This document shows, piece by piece, positions 1 through 7,983 of a DNA stretch of 50,198 nucleotides. The notes below the pieces were generated by a model. It was given only the letters and a program-made list of their open reading frames with translations. It was not told the DNA's origin and searched no databases. Source of the stretch: Chloroflexota bacterium (lineage in GTDB: Bacteria > Chloroflexota > Dehalococcoidia > Lucifugimonadales > UBA2962); NCBI GenBank assembly GCA_002699485.1, contig PAAV01000040.1, positions 1-50,198 of the forward strand, in the 5' to 3' direction. Both the position numbers and the translations under genes were made by a program. Each line of letters starts with the position of its first letter. Position 1 is the stretch's first letter.

Positions 1-246
1 AGGTTTACCAGAAAGCGTCTTTTCAAGACGGAGAATCCTATTTTCGAGTTGAACAAACTTTTTGTTCATAGAGGAGAGTTGGTGTGTTAGGTTCTCCAAA
101 TTATCAACTGAAACTATATCTTCTGAAGCAATAGTATCGCTGGAATCAGACTGGTCTATCGAAACCGAATCAACTGGAGACCCACAAAAAATACAGAATT
201 TACTATGCGAATCATTCTCTTTTTGACAGTTATTACAGGTATTCAT
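1..246 (-). CDS. Zinc-ribbon, coiled-coil protein (N-terminal part only; cut by window edge)
   Basis: The reading frame starts at the ATG at 246 and stays open for 82 codons to base 1, so the C-terminus lies outside the window. Residues 4-21 hold two CxxC knuckles (C4, C7, C18, C21) followed by Gly, the pattern of a short zinc ribbon. An acidic Ser/Asp-rich linker follows at about 25-48, then a segment from about residue 49 with spaced Leu and charged residues that looks like the start of a coiled coil. There is no signal peptide, so it is probably cytoplasmic or N-terminally cytoplasmic. Such ribbons occur in many unrelated proteins and the function cannot be named. No clear ribosome-binding site is visible before the start. 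Confidence 0.6.
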   Translation of the reverse strand, partial: MNTCNNCQKENDSHSKFCIFCGSPVDSVSIDQSDSSDTIASEDIVSVDNLENLTHQLSSMNKKFVQLENRILRLEKTLSGKP

Positions 247-336
247 ATTGTAAACACAGTTGTGTCAGTATCTTACAAAATAACTGAAAAAACTATGAAG
301 AGATCGACACTTATATTGGAATTTATATTTCAGAAA

Positions 337-1395
337 CTAACTTGAAGTTTGATGCCTGATGTTGAATGGCAGCCTGGTTCGGTTTGCAGCGTATACCAGC
401 GTGAGCATTAAAGGAACTTCCACTAAGACCCCGACTACTGTTGCAAGCGCGGCTCCAGATTCTACTCCAAATAGGCCAATAGCGACAGCGACAGCCAGTT
501 CAAAAAAGTTTGAGGTTCCTATAAGAGATGCCGGAGCGGCAATCTTATGGGGCACTCGTAGAAAGTAGCATGCTCCGTAAGCTACAACAAAAACCAGATA
601 ACCCTGGATTATCAGCGGGATTGCGATTAACAGGATTAATATCGGTTTATCGACGATGACATCTCCCTGAAAACCAAAAAGGATTACCACAATTGCTAAC
701 AGTCCGATGATCGAAAATGGTTTAAAGTTCTTTGAAAAGGTGTCGACTGAAAAGTTGTTACTTTTAGCCGTTAGGAATTTACGAACTAAGTAGCCAAGTA
801 CCAAAGGAATTGCCACATACAGGGCCACTGAAAGTATTAAAGTAGACCAAGGAACAAACACTTCAGTTATATCCAGAAGTAAAGCTGCTATAGGAGCAAA
901 TGCAACCATCATAATTAAATCATTTATCGATACCTGAACTAGTGTGTAGTAGGGGTCGCCATTTGTCATTTGACTCCAGATAAACACCATTGCTGTGCAA
1001 GGAGCTACGCCCAATAGAATTATGCCCGACAAGTACTGCTTAGCTAGTTCTGGATCTATCCAGGATGAATATATGTATTCAAAAAACAGTATCCCGATTA
1101 ACGCCATTGAAAACGGCTTTAATCCCCAATTCACTATCAATGTTACAAGAATTCCCTTGGGGTTATTCTTTATTGAAGCAATAGACGAATAATCTATATT
1201 AACCATCATTGGGAATATCATGAGCCATATCACTATGGCGACTATTATGTTTACCTCGGAAATTTCGAGCTTTGCGATTTGATTAAAGAAGTCTGGAAAC
1301 AGATATCCAGCTGTAATACCGATACCAATGCTTAACCCAATCCATAGAGTTAAATATTTTTCAAATATACCAAGAGGTTCGTTTCCGTTTTCCAT
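337..1395 (-). CDS. ACR3-family arsenite efflux transporter
   Basis: This 352-residue protein is almost entirely hydrophobic, with about ten membrane helices. It matches the ACR3 (bile/arsenite/riboflavin transporter superfamily) arsenite exporters in length and motifs. The family's essential cysteine is C133 in the segment LGVAPCTAMVFIWS, and the conserved glutamate is E299 in SNFFELAVAVAI. ACR3 proteins export arsenite, sometimes antimonite, using the proton-motive force. No ArsR repressor or ArsC reductase gene is visible nearby, although genes beyond the left edge cannot be seen. The gene follows an unknown membrane-protein gene on the same strand with a 72-base gap, so co-transcription is possible. 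The ATG start is unambiguous. Family assignment is strong; the exact substrate is inferred from the family. Confidence 0.88.
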   Translation of the reverse strand: MENGNEPLGIFEKYLTLWIGLSIGIGITAGYLFPDFFNQIAKLEISEVNIIVAIVIWLMIFPMMVNIDYSSIASIKNNPKGILVTLIVNWGLKPFSMALIGILFFEYIYSSWIDPELAKQYLSGIILLGVAPCTAMVFIWSQMTNGDPYYTLVQVSINDLIMMVAFAPIAALLLDITEVFVPWSTLILSVALYVAIPLVLGYLVRKFLTAKSNNFSVDTFSKNFKPFSIIGLLAIVVILFGFQGDVIVDKPILILLIAIPLIIQGYLVFVVAYGACYFLRVPHKIAAPASLIGTSNFFELAVAVAIGLFGVESGAALATVVGVLVEVPLMLTLVYAANRTRLPFNIRHQTSS

Positions 1396-1467
1396 GACAA
1401 CATAATAGTTTAGATCAAAAAGTTATGAATTAAAGTTTTGTTAATAATAAGTTATAGATTATTAAGG

Positions 1468-1998
1468 TTATCTTACTGGGAATTTAAAAACCCAAATAAT
1501 TGCATCAAGCACTAAGCAATGAAAAGTTATATATATAAGTCCAATAATGGATGCTGTTTTTAGCTTACTTGATTCAATACCAATATCGGAGATTGAAAAC
1601 AACACTACTAATGATATTAAAGCTGCTGCCGTAATCCAAAGTGAGGAAACAGCCAGAATCCAAAGAAAAACATGTTGTTTCCCTATATATGCCACTGTGG
1701 TCGGCATCCAAATAGCAGATGCCAGAAGAAAGATGAGACTAAGGCAAGTTATTAATCTAAACGCTTCTGTGTTCGCTGAATTAGGATTAGATTTAAGTAA
1801 AACGACGAATATAAACACTAAATAACCAGCAGCTGCTAACAGCATAGAAATTGTAAAAAGACTCTGAGTAGTGCCTTTTACTCCTCCCCATAAAGCTGCT
1901 CTATACTCAGGGAACATCATCAGCGTAATTACATATCCGCCCAAAACCAATATGGCTCCGAGCACGTTGACTGAAGTGAAGAGTGAAACGTTAGACAT
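1468..1998 (-). CDS. Hypothetical five-helix membrane protein
   Basis: This is a 176-residue integral membrane protein with about five hydrophobic segments, at roughly residues 10-30, 47-68, 82-102, 109-134 and 147-170. I do not recognise a family motif. Charged residues are few and sit between the helices. It lies upstream of the ACR3 gene on the same strand and downstream of the tmRNA, so it may share transcription with the exporter. A link to metal or arsenic stress would be guesswork. The hydrophobic pattern and full-length frame make a real gene likely. Confidence 0.6.
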   Translation of the reverse strand: MSNVSLFTSVNVLGAILVLGGYVITLMMFPEYRAALWGGVKGTTQSLFTISMLLAAAGYLVFIFVVLLKSNPNSANTEAFRLITCLSLIFLLASAIWMPTTVAYIGKQHVFLWILAVSSLWITAAALISLVVLFSISDIGIESSKLKTASIIGLIYITFHCLVLDAIIWVFKFPVR

Positions 1999-2073
1999 AA
2001 TAACTATGTTAACTCGTTTTAGCAGACAGTGTTACAAACCGTTGAAACTGACAGGAACGTCATTTAATTTGTA

Positions 2074-2427
2074 TGGTGGAGACGGGGGAGGGTCGAACTC
2101 CCCGTCCAGAAAACACCGTTTCAGAATTTACTACAGGTTTAGCTAATCATTAAAATTCGTCTTAATACCACCTGATTAGCGAGGATAGATACTAAAACTA
2201 GCCAGTTAATCTTTTGTTCTAACCGATTGGCTCTCAGTTAGAACAGCATCCCGATTATGTCGCCTTGTCGCCCCTCCGGGAAAGGAACGGAAGACGTAGT
2301 AGCTAAATTAAGCTGCTAAAGCTAGCTGTTTCTTGCCAGTTACTTTTTTGCCATCTGATTAACGAGGTTGATGACACCTCGACCTGCAATTTTGATTCAA
2401 CACTCCCTGTCGAAACCACTCGTCCCC
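2074..2427 (-). ncRNA. ssrA: Transfer-messenger RNA (tmRNA)
   Basis: Read on the minus strand, the 354-base RNA begins GGGGACGAGTGGTTTCGACA, the typical start of one-piece tmRNA. It ends in a T-arm with GTTCGA followed by an encoded CCACCA. The first seven bases pair with the seven bases before ACCA (one G-U pair) to form the acceptor stem. tmRNA with SmpB rescues stalled ribosomes and tags the nascent protein for degradation. The tag frame (2308-2337) ends in LALAA then a TAA stop, as in many bacterial tags. Internal complementary segments consistent with pseudoknots lie between the tag and the T-arm. The size is close to the E. coli molecule. Confidence 0.95.
2308..2337 (-). other. tmRNA proteolysis-tag reading frame
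   Basis: Within the tmRNA the in-frame codons GGC to TAA encode GKKQLALAA. With the alanine carried by the tmRNA itself, the predicted tag is AGKKQLALAA. The terminal LALAA is the usual ClpXP/Tsp-type degradation signal. The resume codon is placed by comparison with known tmRNAs (the sequence GTAACT precedes GGC); the stop and the hydrophobic end are certain, the first codon less so. Confidence 0.75.
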
Positions 2428-2470
2428 ATACTATCTATTTTACCAATAATAAATATATATGCACAGTCCG

Positions 2471-2500
2471 TTGACCTGTACCATTTAACGATGCTACTCT
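2471..2500 (+). promoter_or_regulatory. Possible sigma70 promoter upstream of the cupredoxin gene
   Basis: TTGACC at 2471-2476 and TACTCT at 2495-2500 are separated by 18 bases, about 84 bases before the cupredoxin start. The -10 box is imperfect. The region lies between the divergent tmRNA and the cupredoxin gene, so a promoter is expected here, but this exact pair is only a candidate. Confidence 0.3.
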
Positions 2501-2583
2501 GTAAGTGAAAACATTCACCAATGCTGTACAATAAAAGTACGAGATAAAACGTATATTTAACTTATTTTTAAGGAGTACCAATA

Positions 2584-3039
2584 ATGCATCGAATTGTCCT
2601 AGTTAGCATTATGACAGTTGTGATTTCATTAGCTTTAATAGCCTGTGGAGGTGACACAACAGCTGAAGAGACTGTTAGGAAAGCTTCCCCATCACCAGTT
2701 CCAAGAGCTCCAGTAGAGGAAGAGGCGGCTGAGGGCGAAGGCAGTACCGCAGATAGAGGCGCTGAAGTTTACGTATCGATGCAGGATCCGAGTGGATCGG
2801 GCGAATATATATATGACCCTGAAGAGTTGAGCTTTAGTGTAGGTGACAAAATTACTCTAGTTTTGGAATCGGAAACTGAATTCCATACATTTACAGTCGA
2901 AGATCTAGGGATTGATGTAGCTGTTGCAGGTGGAGCAGTTGACGAAGTTACTTACACTTTTGAGACCGCAGGAACATACGAGTTTATTTGCATCCCTCAC
3001 AAAGAACTGGGCATGGTAGGGAAGATAGTAGTTAACTAG
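2584..3039 (+). CDS. Cupredoxin (plastocyanin-like) lipoprotein
   Basis: This 151-residue protein has a hydrophobic signal ending in LIAC, so C21 is the probable lipidated cysteine. A Pro/Glu/Ala-rich linker (about 28-60) leads to a beta-rich C-terminal domain with a complete type 1 copper site: H101 in EFHTF, and C136, H139 and M144 in CIPHKELGM. Such proteins carry single electrons outside the membrane, and the linker would hold the copper domain away from the surface. The start is supported by AAGGAG at 2570-2575, eight bases upstream of the ATG. The partner is unknown: no oxidase or nitrite reductase gene lies beside it. It faces away from the tmRNA and precedes dnaN by about 150 bases. 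Confidence 0.88.
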   Translation: MHRIVLVSIMTVVISLALIACGGDTTAEETVRKASPSPVPRAPVEEEAAEGEGSTADRGAEVYVSMQDPSGSGEYIYDPEELSFSVGDKITLVLESETEFHTFTVEDLGIDVAVAGGAVDEVTYTFETAGTYEFICIPHKELGMVGKIVVN

Positions 3040-3127
3040 ATTTTACTCATTCGTTTTTTCTGGGTAGAAAATCATATACCGTATATTGTGGAGCCGTAAA
3101 TCAATTACACAATATATTGATTCGAGA

Positions 3128-3157
3128 TTGACTTAGTGCATAAAAGATTCCTATACT
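3128..3157 (+). promoter_or_regulatory. Sigma70-like promoter of dnaN
   Basis: TTGACT at 3128-3133 and TATACT at 3152-3157 each match the consensus in five of six positions, with an 18-base spacer. Transcription would start near 3164, about 25 bases before the chosen dnaN start at 3191. This is the best promoter match I found in the window. Confidence 0.6.
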
Positions 3158-3190
3158 TAACATAGTATTGAGTACATGCGAGGAATAGAA

Positions 3191-4324
3191 ATGCGTTTAA
3201 CTTGTCTAAAAGATAATCTCAGTAAGGGTTTGGCAGTCGTATCAAGAGCGGTTGCAACCCGGACAACTTTACCAATAACACAAAATGTGGTGCTGGCGAC
3301 AGACCAGGGACGACTAAAACTGTCGTCAACTAACTTAGAGATAGCGATCAGCACATGGATTGGAGCGGAGATTCAGGAAGAAGGATCAATTACCATACCA
3401 GCAAGGATATTGACAGAGTTTGTGAATTCTTTGCCATCGGAGGCGATCGAAATTGAACAGATTGATGCTCCTCTAGGGTTGTCTTTAAAATGTCAAAGGT
3501 CTCAAACAAGTATAAACGGTAATCCTACAGAAGATTTCCCACCCATTCCGTCCGTTGATTCTGGAGTTCAGGCTAACATTGATGTTAGTGAATTGAAGAA
3601 CGCAATCGCACACGTAGTATTTGCCGCTGCAACAGAAGACTCTAGGCCCGTTTTAACTGGCGTCAAATGTGATATTAGCGGAGAGAAATTTACTTTAGCT
3701 GCCGCTGATGGATTTAGGCTAGCGGTATATACAGGAAAACTCTCATCACCAGTGGAAGAAGATTTGCAATTTGTGATTCCTGCAAAAGCATTGTCAGAAA
3801 TAAGCAGACTAGCTGGAGGACAGACAGAGGATGTCATATTTACTGTCACTCCAACAAAGAGCCAAGCTCTCATCAAACTGGAAAATATAGAATTAGTTTC
3901 GCAGCTCATACAGGGCTCATTTCCTGATTATAACCAGCTTTTACCCGACAACTATGAAAATAAAGCCCTAGTTACTCAGGAACAGTTTCTTGCTGCCACA
4001 AAAACGGCAGCCATATTTGCTAGAGACGGAAGCGGAATTATTAGACTTCAGTCCACTGGGAGTGGAGACGGTGCCAGATTAATGATTTCATCTCGGGCAG
4101 AGGAAATAGGAGAGAGCGAGGGAGAAGTGGACGCCACTATAGAATCAGGATCTAATGATATGAAAATCGCGTTTAATGCCCGATATTTATCTGATGTTTT
4201 AGAGGTGTTAGGGCAAGGAAATGTTATTTTAGAAACCACGTCACCTTCTAGCCCTGGTGTACTTAAAGCTGAAGGCAATGACAATTACATCCATGTAGTA
4301 ATGCCAATGTTTGTACAGTGGTGA
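3191..4324 (+). CDS. dnaN: DNA polymerase III beta subunit (sliding clamp)
   Basis: The 377-residue protein has the length and sequence style of bacterial beta clamps: three repeated clamp domains of about 120 residues, the N-terminal segment MRLTCLKDNLSKGL, and a C-terminal end of the type VMPMFVQW (bacterial clamps typically end in a VMPxRL-like motif). It forms the ring that holds DNA polymerase III on DNA. An ATG five codons upstream (3176) is in frame, but AGGA at 3181-3184 is well placed only for 3191 and homologues begin there. A good promoter lies just upstream. The neighbours are not the usual dnaA, recF or gyrB. The stop overlaps the start of the next lipoprotein gene, suggesting translational coupling. 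Confidence 0.95.
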   Translation: MRLTCLKDNLSKGLAVVSRAVATRTTLPITQNVVLATDQGRLKLSSTNLEIAISTWIGAEIQEEGSITIPARILTEFVNSLPSEAIEIEQIDAPLGLSLKCQRSQTSINGNPTEDFPPIPSVDSGVQANIDVSELKNAIAHVVFAAATEDSRPVLTGVKCDISGEKFTLAAADGFRLAVYTGKLSSPVEEDLQFVIPAKALSEISRLAGGQTEDVIFTVTPTKSQALIKLENIELVSQLIQGSFPDYNQLLPDNYENKALVTQEQFLAATKTAAIFARDGSGIIRLQSTGSGDGARLMISSRAEEIGESEGEVDATIESGSNDMKIAFNARYLSDVLEVLGQGNVILETTSPSSPGVLKAEGNDNYIHVVMPMFVQW

Positions 4325-5652
4325 ATCAGGCATCGAAACTAGCCATACTCAATAGAACACTCTCAAGCGGAACCAGACTGGCCAGACCCTTTCTTCTCGG
4401 ATGTTTGTTCGTTGTGTTGCCTATTGGCTTACTGGCTTGCGACCTTGCTGTACCACCTGTCGCCGTTGACCCAGCCCTTGACCCTGAAGTGATTATTGAA
4501 GAGAAGATCGTTGAGGTTGAGGTCGACAAGATCGTTGAGAAGATCCTTGAAGTTGAAGTGGAGAAGATTGTTGATAATGAAGTAATTGTAGAGGTGGAAA
4601 AGTTGATTGAGGTAGAGGCAGACACAATTGTAGTGGACTCTCCTGATGAAACTAAGTCTGGGCAAGGGGAATGGGAACTGGACGTGGACCTCGAGACTGG
4701 ATCCATGACTTTACTTGCAAATGGAGCATCTCTACTCGGAATTCTGAAAGAACTGAACACAGAATATCAAATCGATGTGATTGTTTCCAAACTCGCCGAC
4801 ATTAGGGTGACTGTCGATATAGACAGTGTCCCCCTTGACGAAGGTCTGGCAACTATTATACCCACAGACTCTAGGTTCCATTTCCGGGTGGAAGACGAGG
4901 ACATTGCCATTAAAATGCCTAAATTGGGAGACCAGATATCGGCGAGGCAGCGGGGACGTGAGCAATCTGATCTGCCCAGTATGGACGACGGCACCCGCCC
5001 CAGTTCTGATAAGTTGAAGACCGAGGTAATGCCTTCGCCAGACAAATTCGAGGAAAGGAAAATTGAGAGAAGCAGAACAAGCGTTTTTCAACCAGATGAT
5101 CCTCTAAAGGTTTCGATGGACTTAGAAGCTATACAAGCCAATTCTTTGCTATCAGAAGAGGGCTCGTATGCACGGGTCGTCCTGCACATAACTTCCGAAG
5201 TCGTGACGCCGACGGGCTTTCTAGAGGTTGAGGGTAGTCTGGTGCAATCCACCAACGTTAAAGGTGAGCTTATCTATGTAGCTTCAGTCAACGGCGTTCC
5301 GGTTGCTGTGGGATCCCAGCAAGATCCGTTAGCCCTACACACGGCCGGAGAAGGGCATGAACATGTGTACGAGAAGCTAGAAGAAGGTATCTTTTTAATC
5401 TCTTTGCCTGAGGAATTTCTTAGCCAAATAACTCTTGAACGAACAACCATTATCTTCTACTACCTAGAGCCAGTTGGCCCAATCCCATCTGTTTTGAGCA
5501 CTGATACTATTAGCTATTTTAAACCTCACCTAAAGGCTATATCCCGGGTAGGAGGGGACGAGATTATCGGAATAAAAAATAGACAGGAAATCTTAACTTA
5601 TGATGATGCTTTAAGACTAGTTGGGTTAGAAAGCATGGGTGAACGAAGATGA
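4318..5652 (+). CDS. Lipoprotein with Val/Glu/Lys repeat linker and STN-like domain
   Basis: This 444-residue protein starts at GTG 4318 (or the next codon, GTG 4321), overlapping the end of dnaN. A signal segment ends in LLAC, so C41 is the likely lipid anchor. Residues 62-106 are a low-complexity Val/Glu/Lys/Ile repeat. Residues about 120-200 resemble an STN (secretin/TonB short N-terminal) domain: a repeated beta-alpha-beta pattern containing VTVDIDSVPLDEGLATII. A charged linker (205-260) and a mostly beta C-terminal domain of unknown type follow. It probably sits on the outer face of the membrane. The last four bases overlap the M64 peptidase start (ATGA), so the two are almost certainly co-translated and may act together. 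The STN call is by pattern only. Confidence 0.7.
   Translation: MVNQASKLAILNRTLSSGTRLARPFLLGCLFVVLPIGLLACDLAVPPVAVDPALDPEVIIEEKIVEVEVDKIVEKILEVEVEKIVDNEVIVEVEKLIEVEADTIVVDSPDETKSGQGEWELDVDLETGSMTLLANGASLLGILKELNTEYQIDVIVSKLADIRVTVDIDSVPLDEGLATIIPTDSRFHFRVEDEDIAIKMPKLGDQISARQRGREQSDLPSMDDGTRPSSDKLKTEVMPSPDKFEERKIERSRTSVFQPDDPLKVSMDLEAIQANSLLSEEGSYARVVLHITSEVVTPTGFLEVEGSLVQSTNVKGELIYVASVNGVPVAVGSQQDPLALHTAGEGHEHVYEKLEEGIFLISLPEEFLSQITLERTTIIFYYLEPVGPIPSVLSTDTISYFKPHLKAISRVGGDEIIGIKNRQEILTYDDALRLVGLESMGERR
4501..4635 (+). repeat. Degenerate coding repeat for a Val/Glu/Lys-rich linker
   Basis: About 45 codons encode imperfect copies of units such as EKIVEVEVD, giving a highly charged linker or helix. 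The DNA shows matching degenerate copies of GAGAAGATCGTTGAG-like units. Similar linkers are common in Chloroflexota surface lipoproteins. Expansion or contraction by slippage is plausible. Confidence 0.6.
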
Positions 5653-7934
5653 AGAAATCATTATTGATTGTATTAGTACTTGGATTCTTCTGTATCATCT
5701 CGATCCCTCAAAAGAGCGTAGAAGCAGACTCTCATTTGCCTTTTCCGAATTTAGTTAACGAGCTGTTCCGGAGTGGTAACAACGGATCAAAGATGAACCT
5801 TGTGATTATTGGAGATGGGTTTCAGGCTGGCGCCGACCAGGGCATTTTTGACGCTTTCGTTGAAAACACAGTGATGGAAATATTTAATAACGATTTGTTT
5901 GAAGAGACCAAGAATGCATTCAATGTTTACTCTCTAAATTTAGTGTCTGTTGACTCAGGCGTAACACAGATAAGCGGTAATGTTGGAGCAAACTGGGGTG
6001 CAATCACCTCTGATATAGATGGAGATGGAATACCTGCGGCTCTTGATACGGCACTTGGCTACCGATACAGCGGTGATTGGAACCGGTGCTGGATTGAGGG
6101 GGGCTTAACATCCACTGGCAACACCTCACTTCAGGCGGAGACAAACGTCCTTAACACCTTGGTACCTCAATGGGACTATGCTATTGTGATTTTGAACGAA
6201 CCAAATCAGGGCGCGTGCGCGCTTGGCAATACATTCAGAATGACTATGGCCACATCATGGCAGACTGTGGGACACGAATTTGGACACTCGATAGGCGGTT
6301 TAGGGGATGAGTACATAGCAGCTGCAGGCAACTATGGCGGAGTGGAACCTGCTGCTCCAAACCTTACTATCAGCAACAATCGTAACACTATTAAGTGGGG
6401 CGATGGCGGGTTGGGGTTTGTAGACCCGAACACTGCGATTCCCACTCCTTTCACGTTGAACGCCTTTTTAAATGCGGGGCCATGTGGCGGGTTGGATCCT
6501 GTCGAGGATGCTGGTGTTTTTGCCGGAGGTACGATTGGGCAGGGTAGCTGGACCAATTCTATTTTTAGGGCACATTGCAACGATCGGATGGATTCAAACA
6601 ACCCTCCCTATGGCGCTGTGAATTACAACTTAATGCGCACGGCCATAGATCCATTCCACGATTACGATTTTGACAACTCCTACGTTGGGGACTTTGATGG
6701 GGATGGATGGGATGATTTGGTACTTCATAACGCCAACAGCCTGGCCCTATATGTATCCACAGGTAGTGAACTTGAGCTGGAGTGGATTGCTACTCCATCG
6801 ATAACCAATTGGGAGTTCAAATCAGGAGATAAATTCCATGTCGGTGATTTCAATGGCGACGGCCTGGACGACCTTTTTGTTGTCAACCATACCGGCTGGA
6901 CGCAAGGAGCTAACAATCCTGTATCCTTATTAGGGATGCTACGGTCTACTGGCTCAGGATTTGTGCTCGAAAACAGGTTCGACGATATGCTTTCTCCTTT
7001 TTGGTACATTAGGAGTAATGACCAATTCTACGTGGCCGACTTCGACGGCGACGGCATGGACGACATTTTCGTGTCCAACGTTAAAGATTGGTCTATACCC
7101 TACCTTTACATGCTGCGGTCCACTGGGAAAGGTCTTTATTCCGGACATGACCATCGATCCGGTCTTGAGCACGTTAAACGGTATGACGATATGCTTCCCT
7201 TTTGGTACATGAAGAGCAATGATCAATTTTACGTGGCAGACATCGATGGAGACGGCCTGGAAGAACTCTATGTCTTCAATGGCCTAGACTGGTATATAGG
7301 CTACCTACATCTATTGAAATCTACCGGTGCCAGCCTTGAGTTCGTTACCCGATATGACGATATGGTTACTCCCTATTGGTACATGACGAGCAACGATCAG
7401 TTCTATGTGGCCGACTTCGACGGTGACGGTGACGATGATCTGTACCTCTTTAACGGCCACGACTGGGCTATGGAGTATATGTATATGCTTAGGTCGTCTG
7501 GAAAGGATCTGAGTGGGGCCAATCGCTACGACGATAGCGTTCCTGGTTGGATAATGAGCAGAAACGACCAGTGGTTCGTTGCTGATATAGATGGTAATGG
7601 CATGGAAGATCTGTACGTTTACAACAACGCTGACCCGGCTATTTTGTCACATAATGGAAAGCACATGGATATGGAGTACCTGGGTGTGATTCATTCCTCC
7701 GGCTCCAACCTGTCCGGCGGGTGGCATGGTGACTGGATCGGCAATTGGAACCTTGGGCTGAATGACAAGTTCTTGGTGGCCAATTTCAACGGTATGGCTG
7801 GATGGGAAGACCTTTTCGTTCGCAACAGCGACTGGTTTGGAATGCTGCGATCGCACTCTAATGCGCTACAATTGAACTCAATCTACCCAAACTGGATCCA
7901 CAATCATAACTATCACAATTTGGGATGGTGGTAA
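5649..7934 (+). CDS. Secreted M64-family metallopeptidase with seven FG-GAP/VCBS repeats
   Basis: The 761-residue protein has a signal peptide (about residues 1-26). Its peptidase domain (about 45-335) carries the zinc motif H209-E-F-G-H213 followed by SIGGLGDEY, typical of the M64 (IgA peptidase) family. From about 345 to the end there are seven repeats centred on DFDGDG-like calcium-binding loops near residues 348, 400, 464, 531, 589, 646 and 712, the last degenerate. They fit the FG-GAP/VCBS beta-propeller pattern. Each central repeat also has the motif WYMxSNDQFYVAD. It is probably an exported protease acting on extracellular protein or glycoprotein, with the propeller as a binding module. 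It overlaps the lipoprotein gene by four bases. The C-terminus is unusually rich in His, Asn and Trp. Local G+C is higher than in neighbouring genes. Confidence 0.87.
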   Translation: MKKSLLIVLVLGFFCIISIPQKSVEADSHLPFPNLVNELFRSGNNGSKMNLVIIGDGFQAGADQGIFDAFVENTVMEIFNNDLFEETKNAFNVYSLNLVSVDSGVTQISGNVGANWGAITSDIDGDGIPAALDTALGYRYSGDWNRCWIEGGLTSTGNTSLQAETNVLNTLVPQWDYAIVILNEPNQGACALGNTFRMTMATSWQTVGHEFGHSIGGLGDEYIAAAGNYGGVEPAAPNLTISNNRNTIKWGDGGLGFVDPNTAIPTPFTLNAFLNAGPCGGLDPVEDAGVFAGGTIGQGSWTNSIFRAHCNDRMDSNNPPYGAVNYNLMRTAIDPFHDYDFDNSYVGDFDGDGWDDLVLHNANSLALYVSTGSELELEWIATPSITNWEFKSGDKFHVGDFNGDGLDDLFVVNHTGWTQGANNPVSLLGMLRSTGSGFVLENRFDDMLSPFWYIRSNDQFYVADFDGDGMDDIFVSNVKDWSIPYLYMLRSTGKGLYSGHDHRSGLEHVKRYDDMLPFWYMKSNDQFYVADIDGDGLEELYVFNGLDWYIGYLHLLKSTGASLEFVTRYDDMVTPYWYMTSNDQFYVADFDGDGDDDLYLFNGHDWAMEYMYMLRSSGKDLSGANRYDDSVPGWIMSRNDQWFVADIDGNGMEDLYVYNNADPAILSHNGKHMDMEYLGVIHSSGSNLSGGWHGDWIGNWNLGLNDKFLVANFNGMAGWEDLFVRNSDWFGMLRSHSNALQLNSIYPNWIHNHNYHNLGWW

Positions 7935-7983
7935 GCCTTTAACAGGCAAGTGGCAGCAGAATTCAATCAGATCTGTATGTCAA

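Noticed and set aside
4326-4760. Antisense open frames opposite the Val/Glu/Lys repeat
   Set aside because: Their Ser/Thr-rich or Asn/Leu-rich sequence is a by-product of the repeat on the plus strand, and no start signals are present.
7935-7983. Possible terminator hairpin GCCT/AGGC after the M64 gene
   Set aside because: The stem is only four pairs and has no U-tract.
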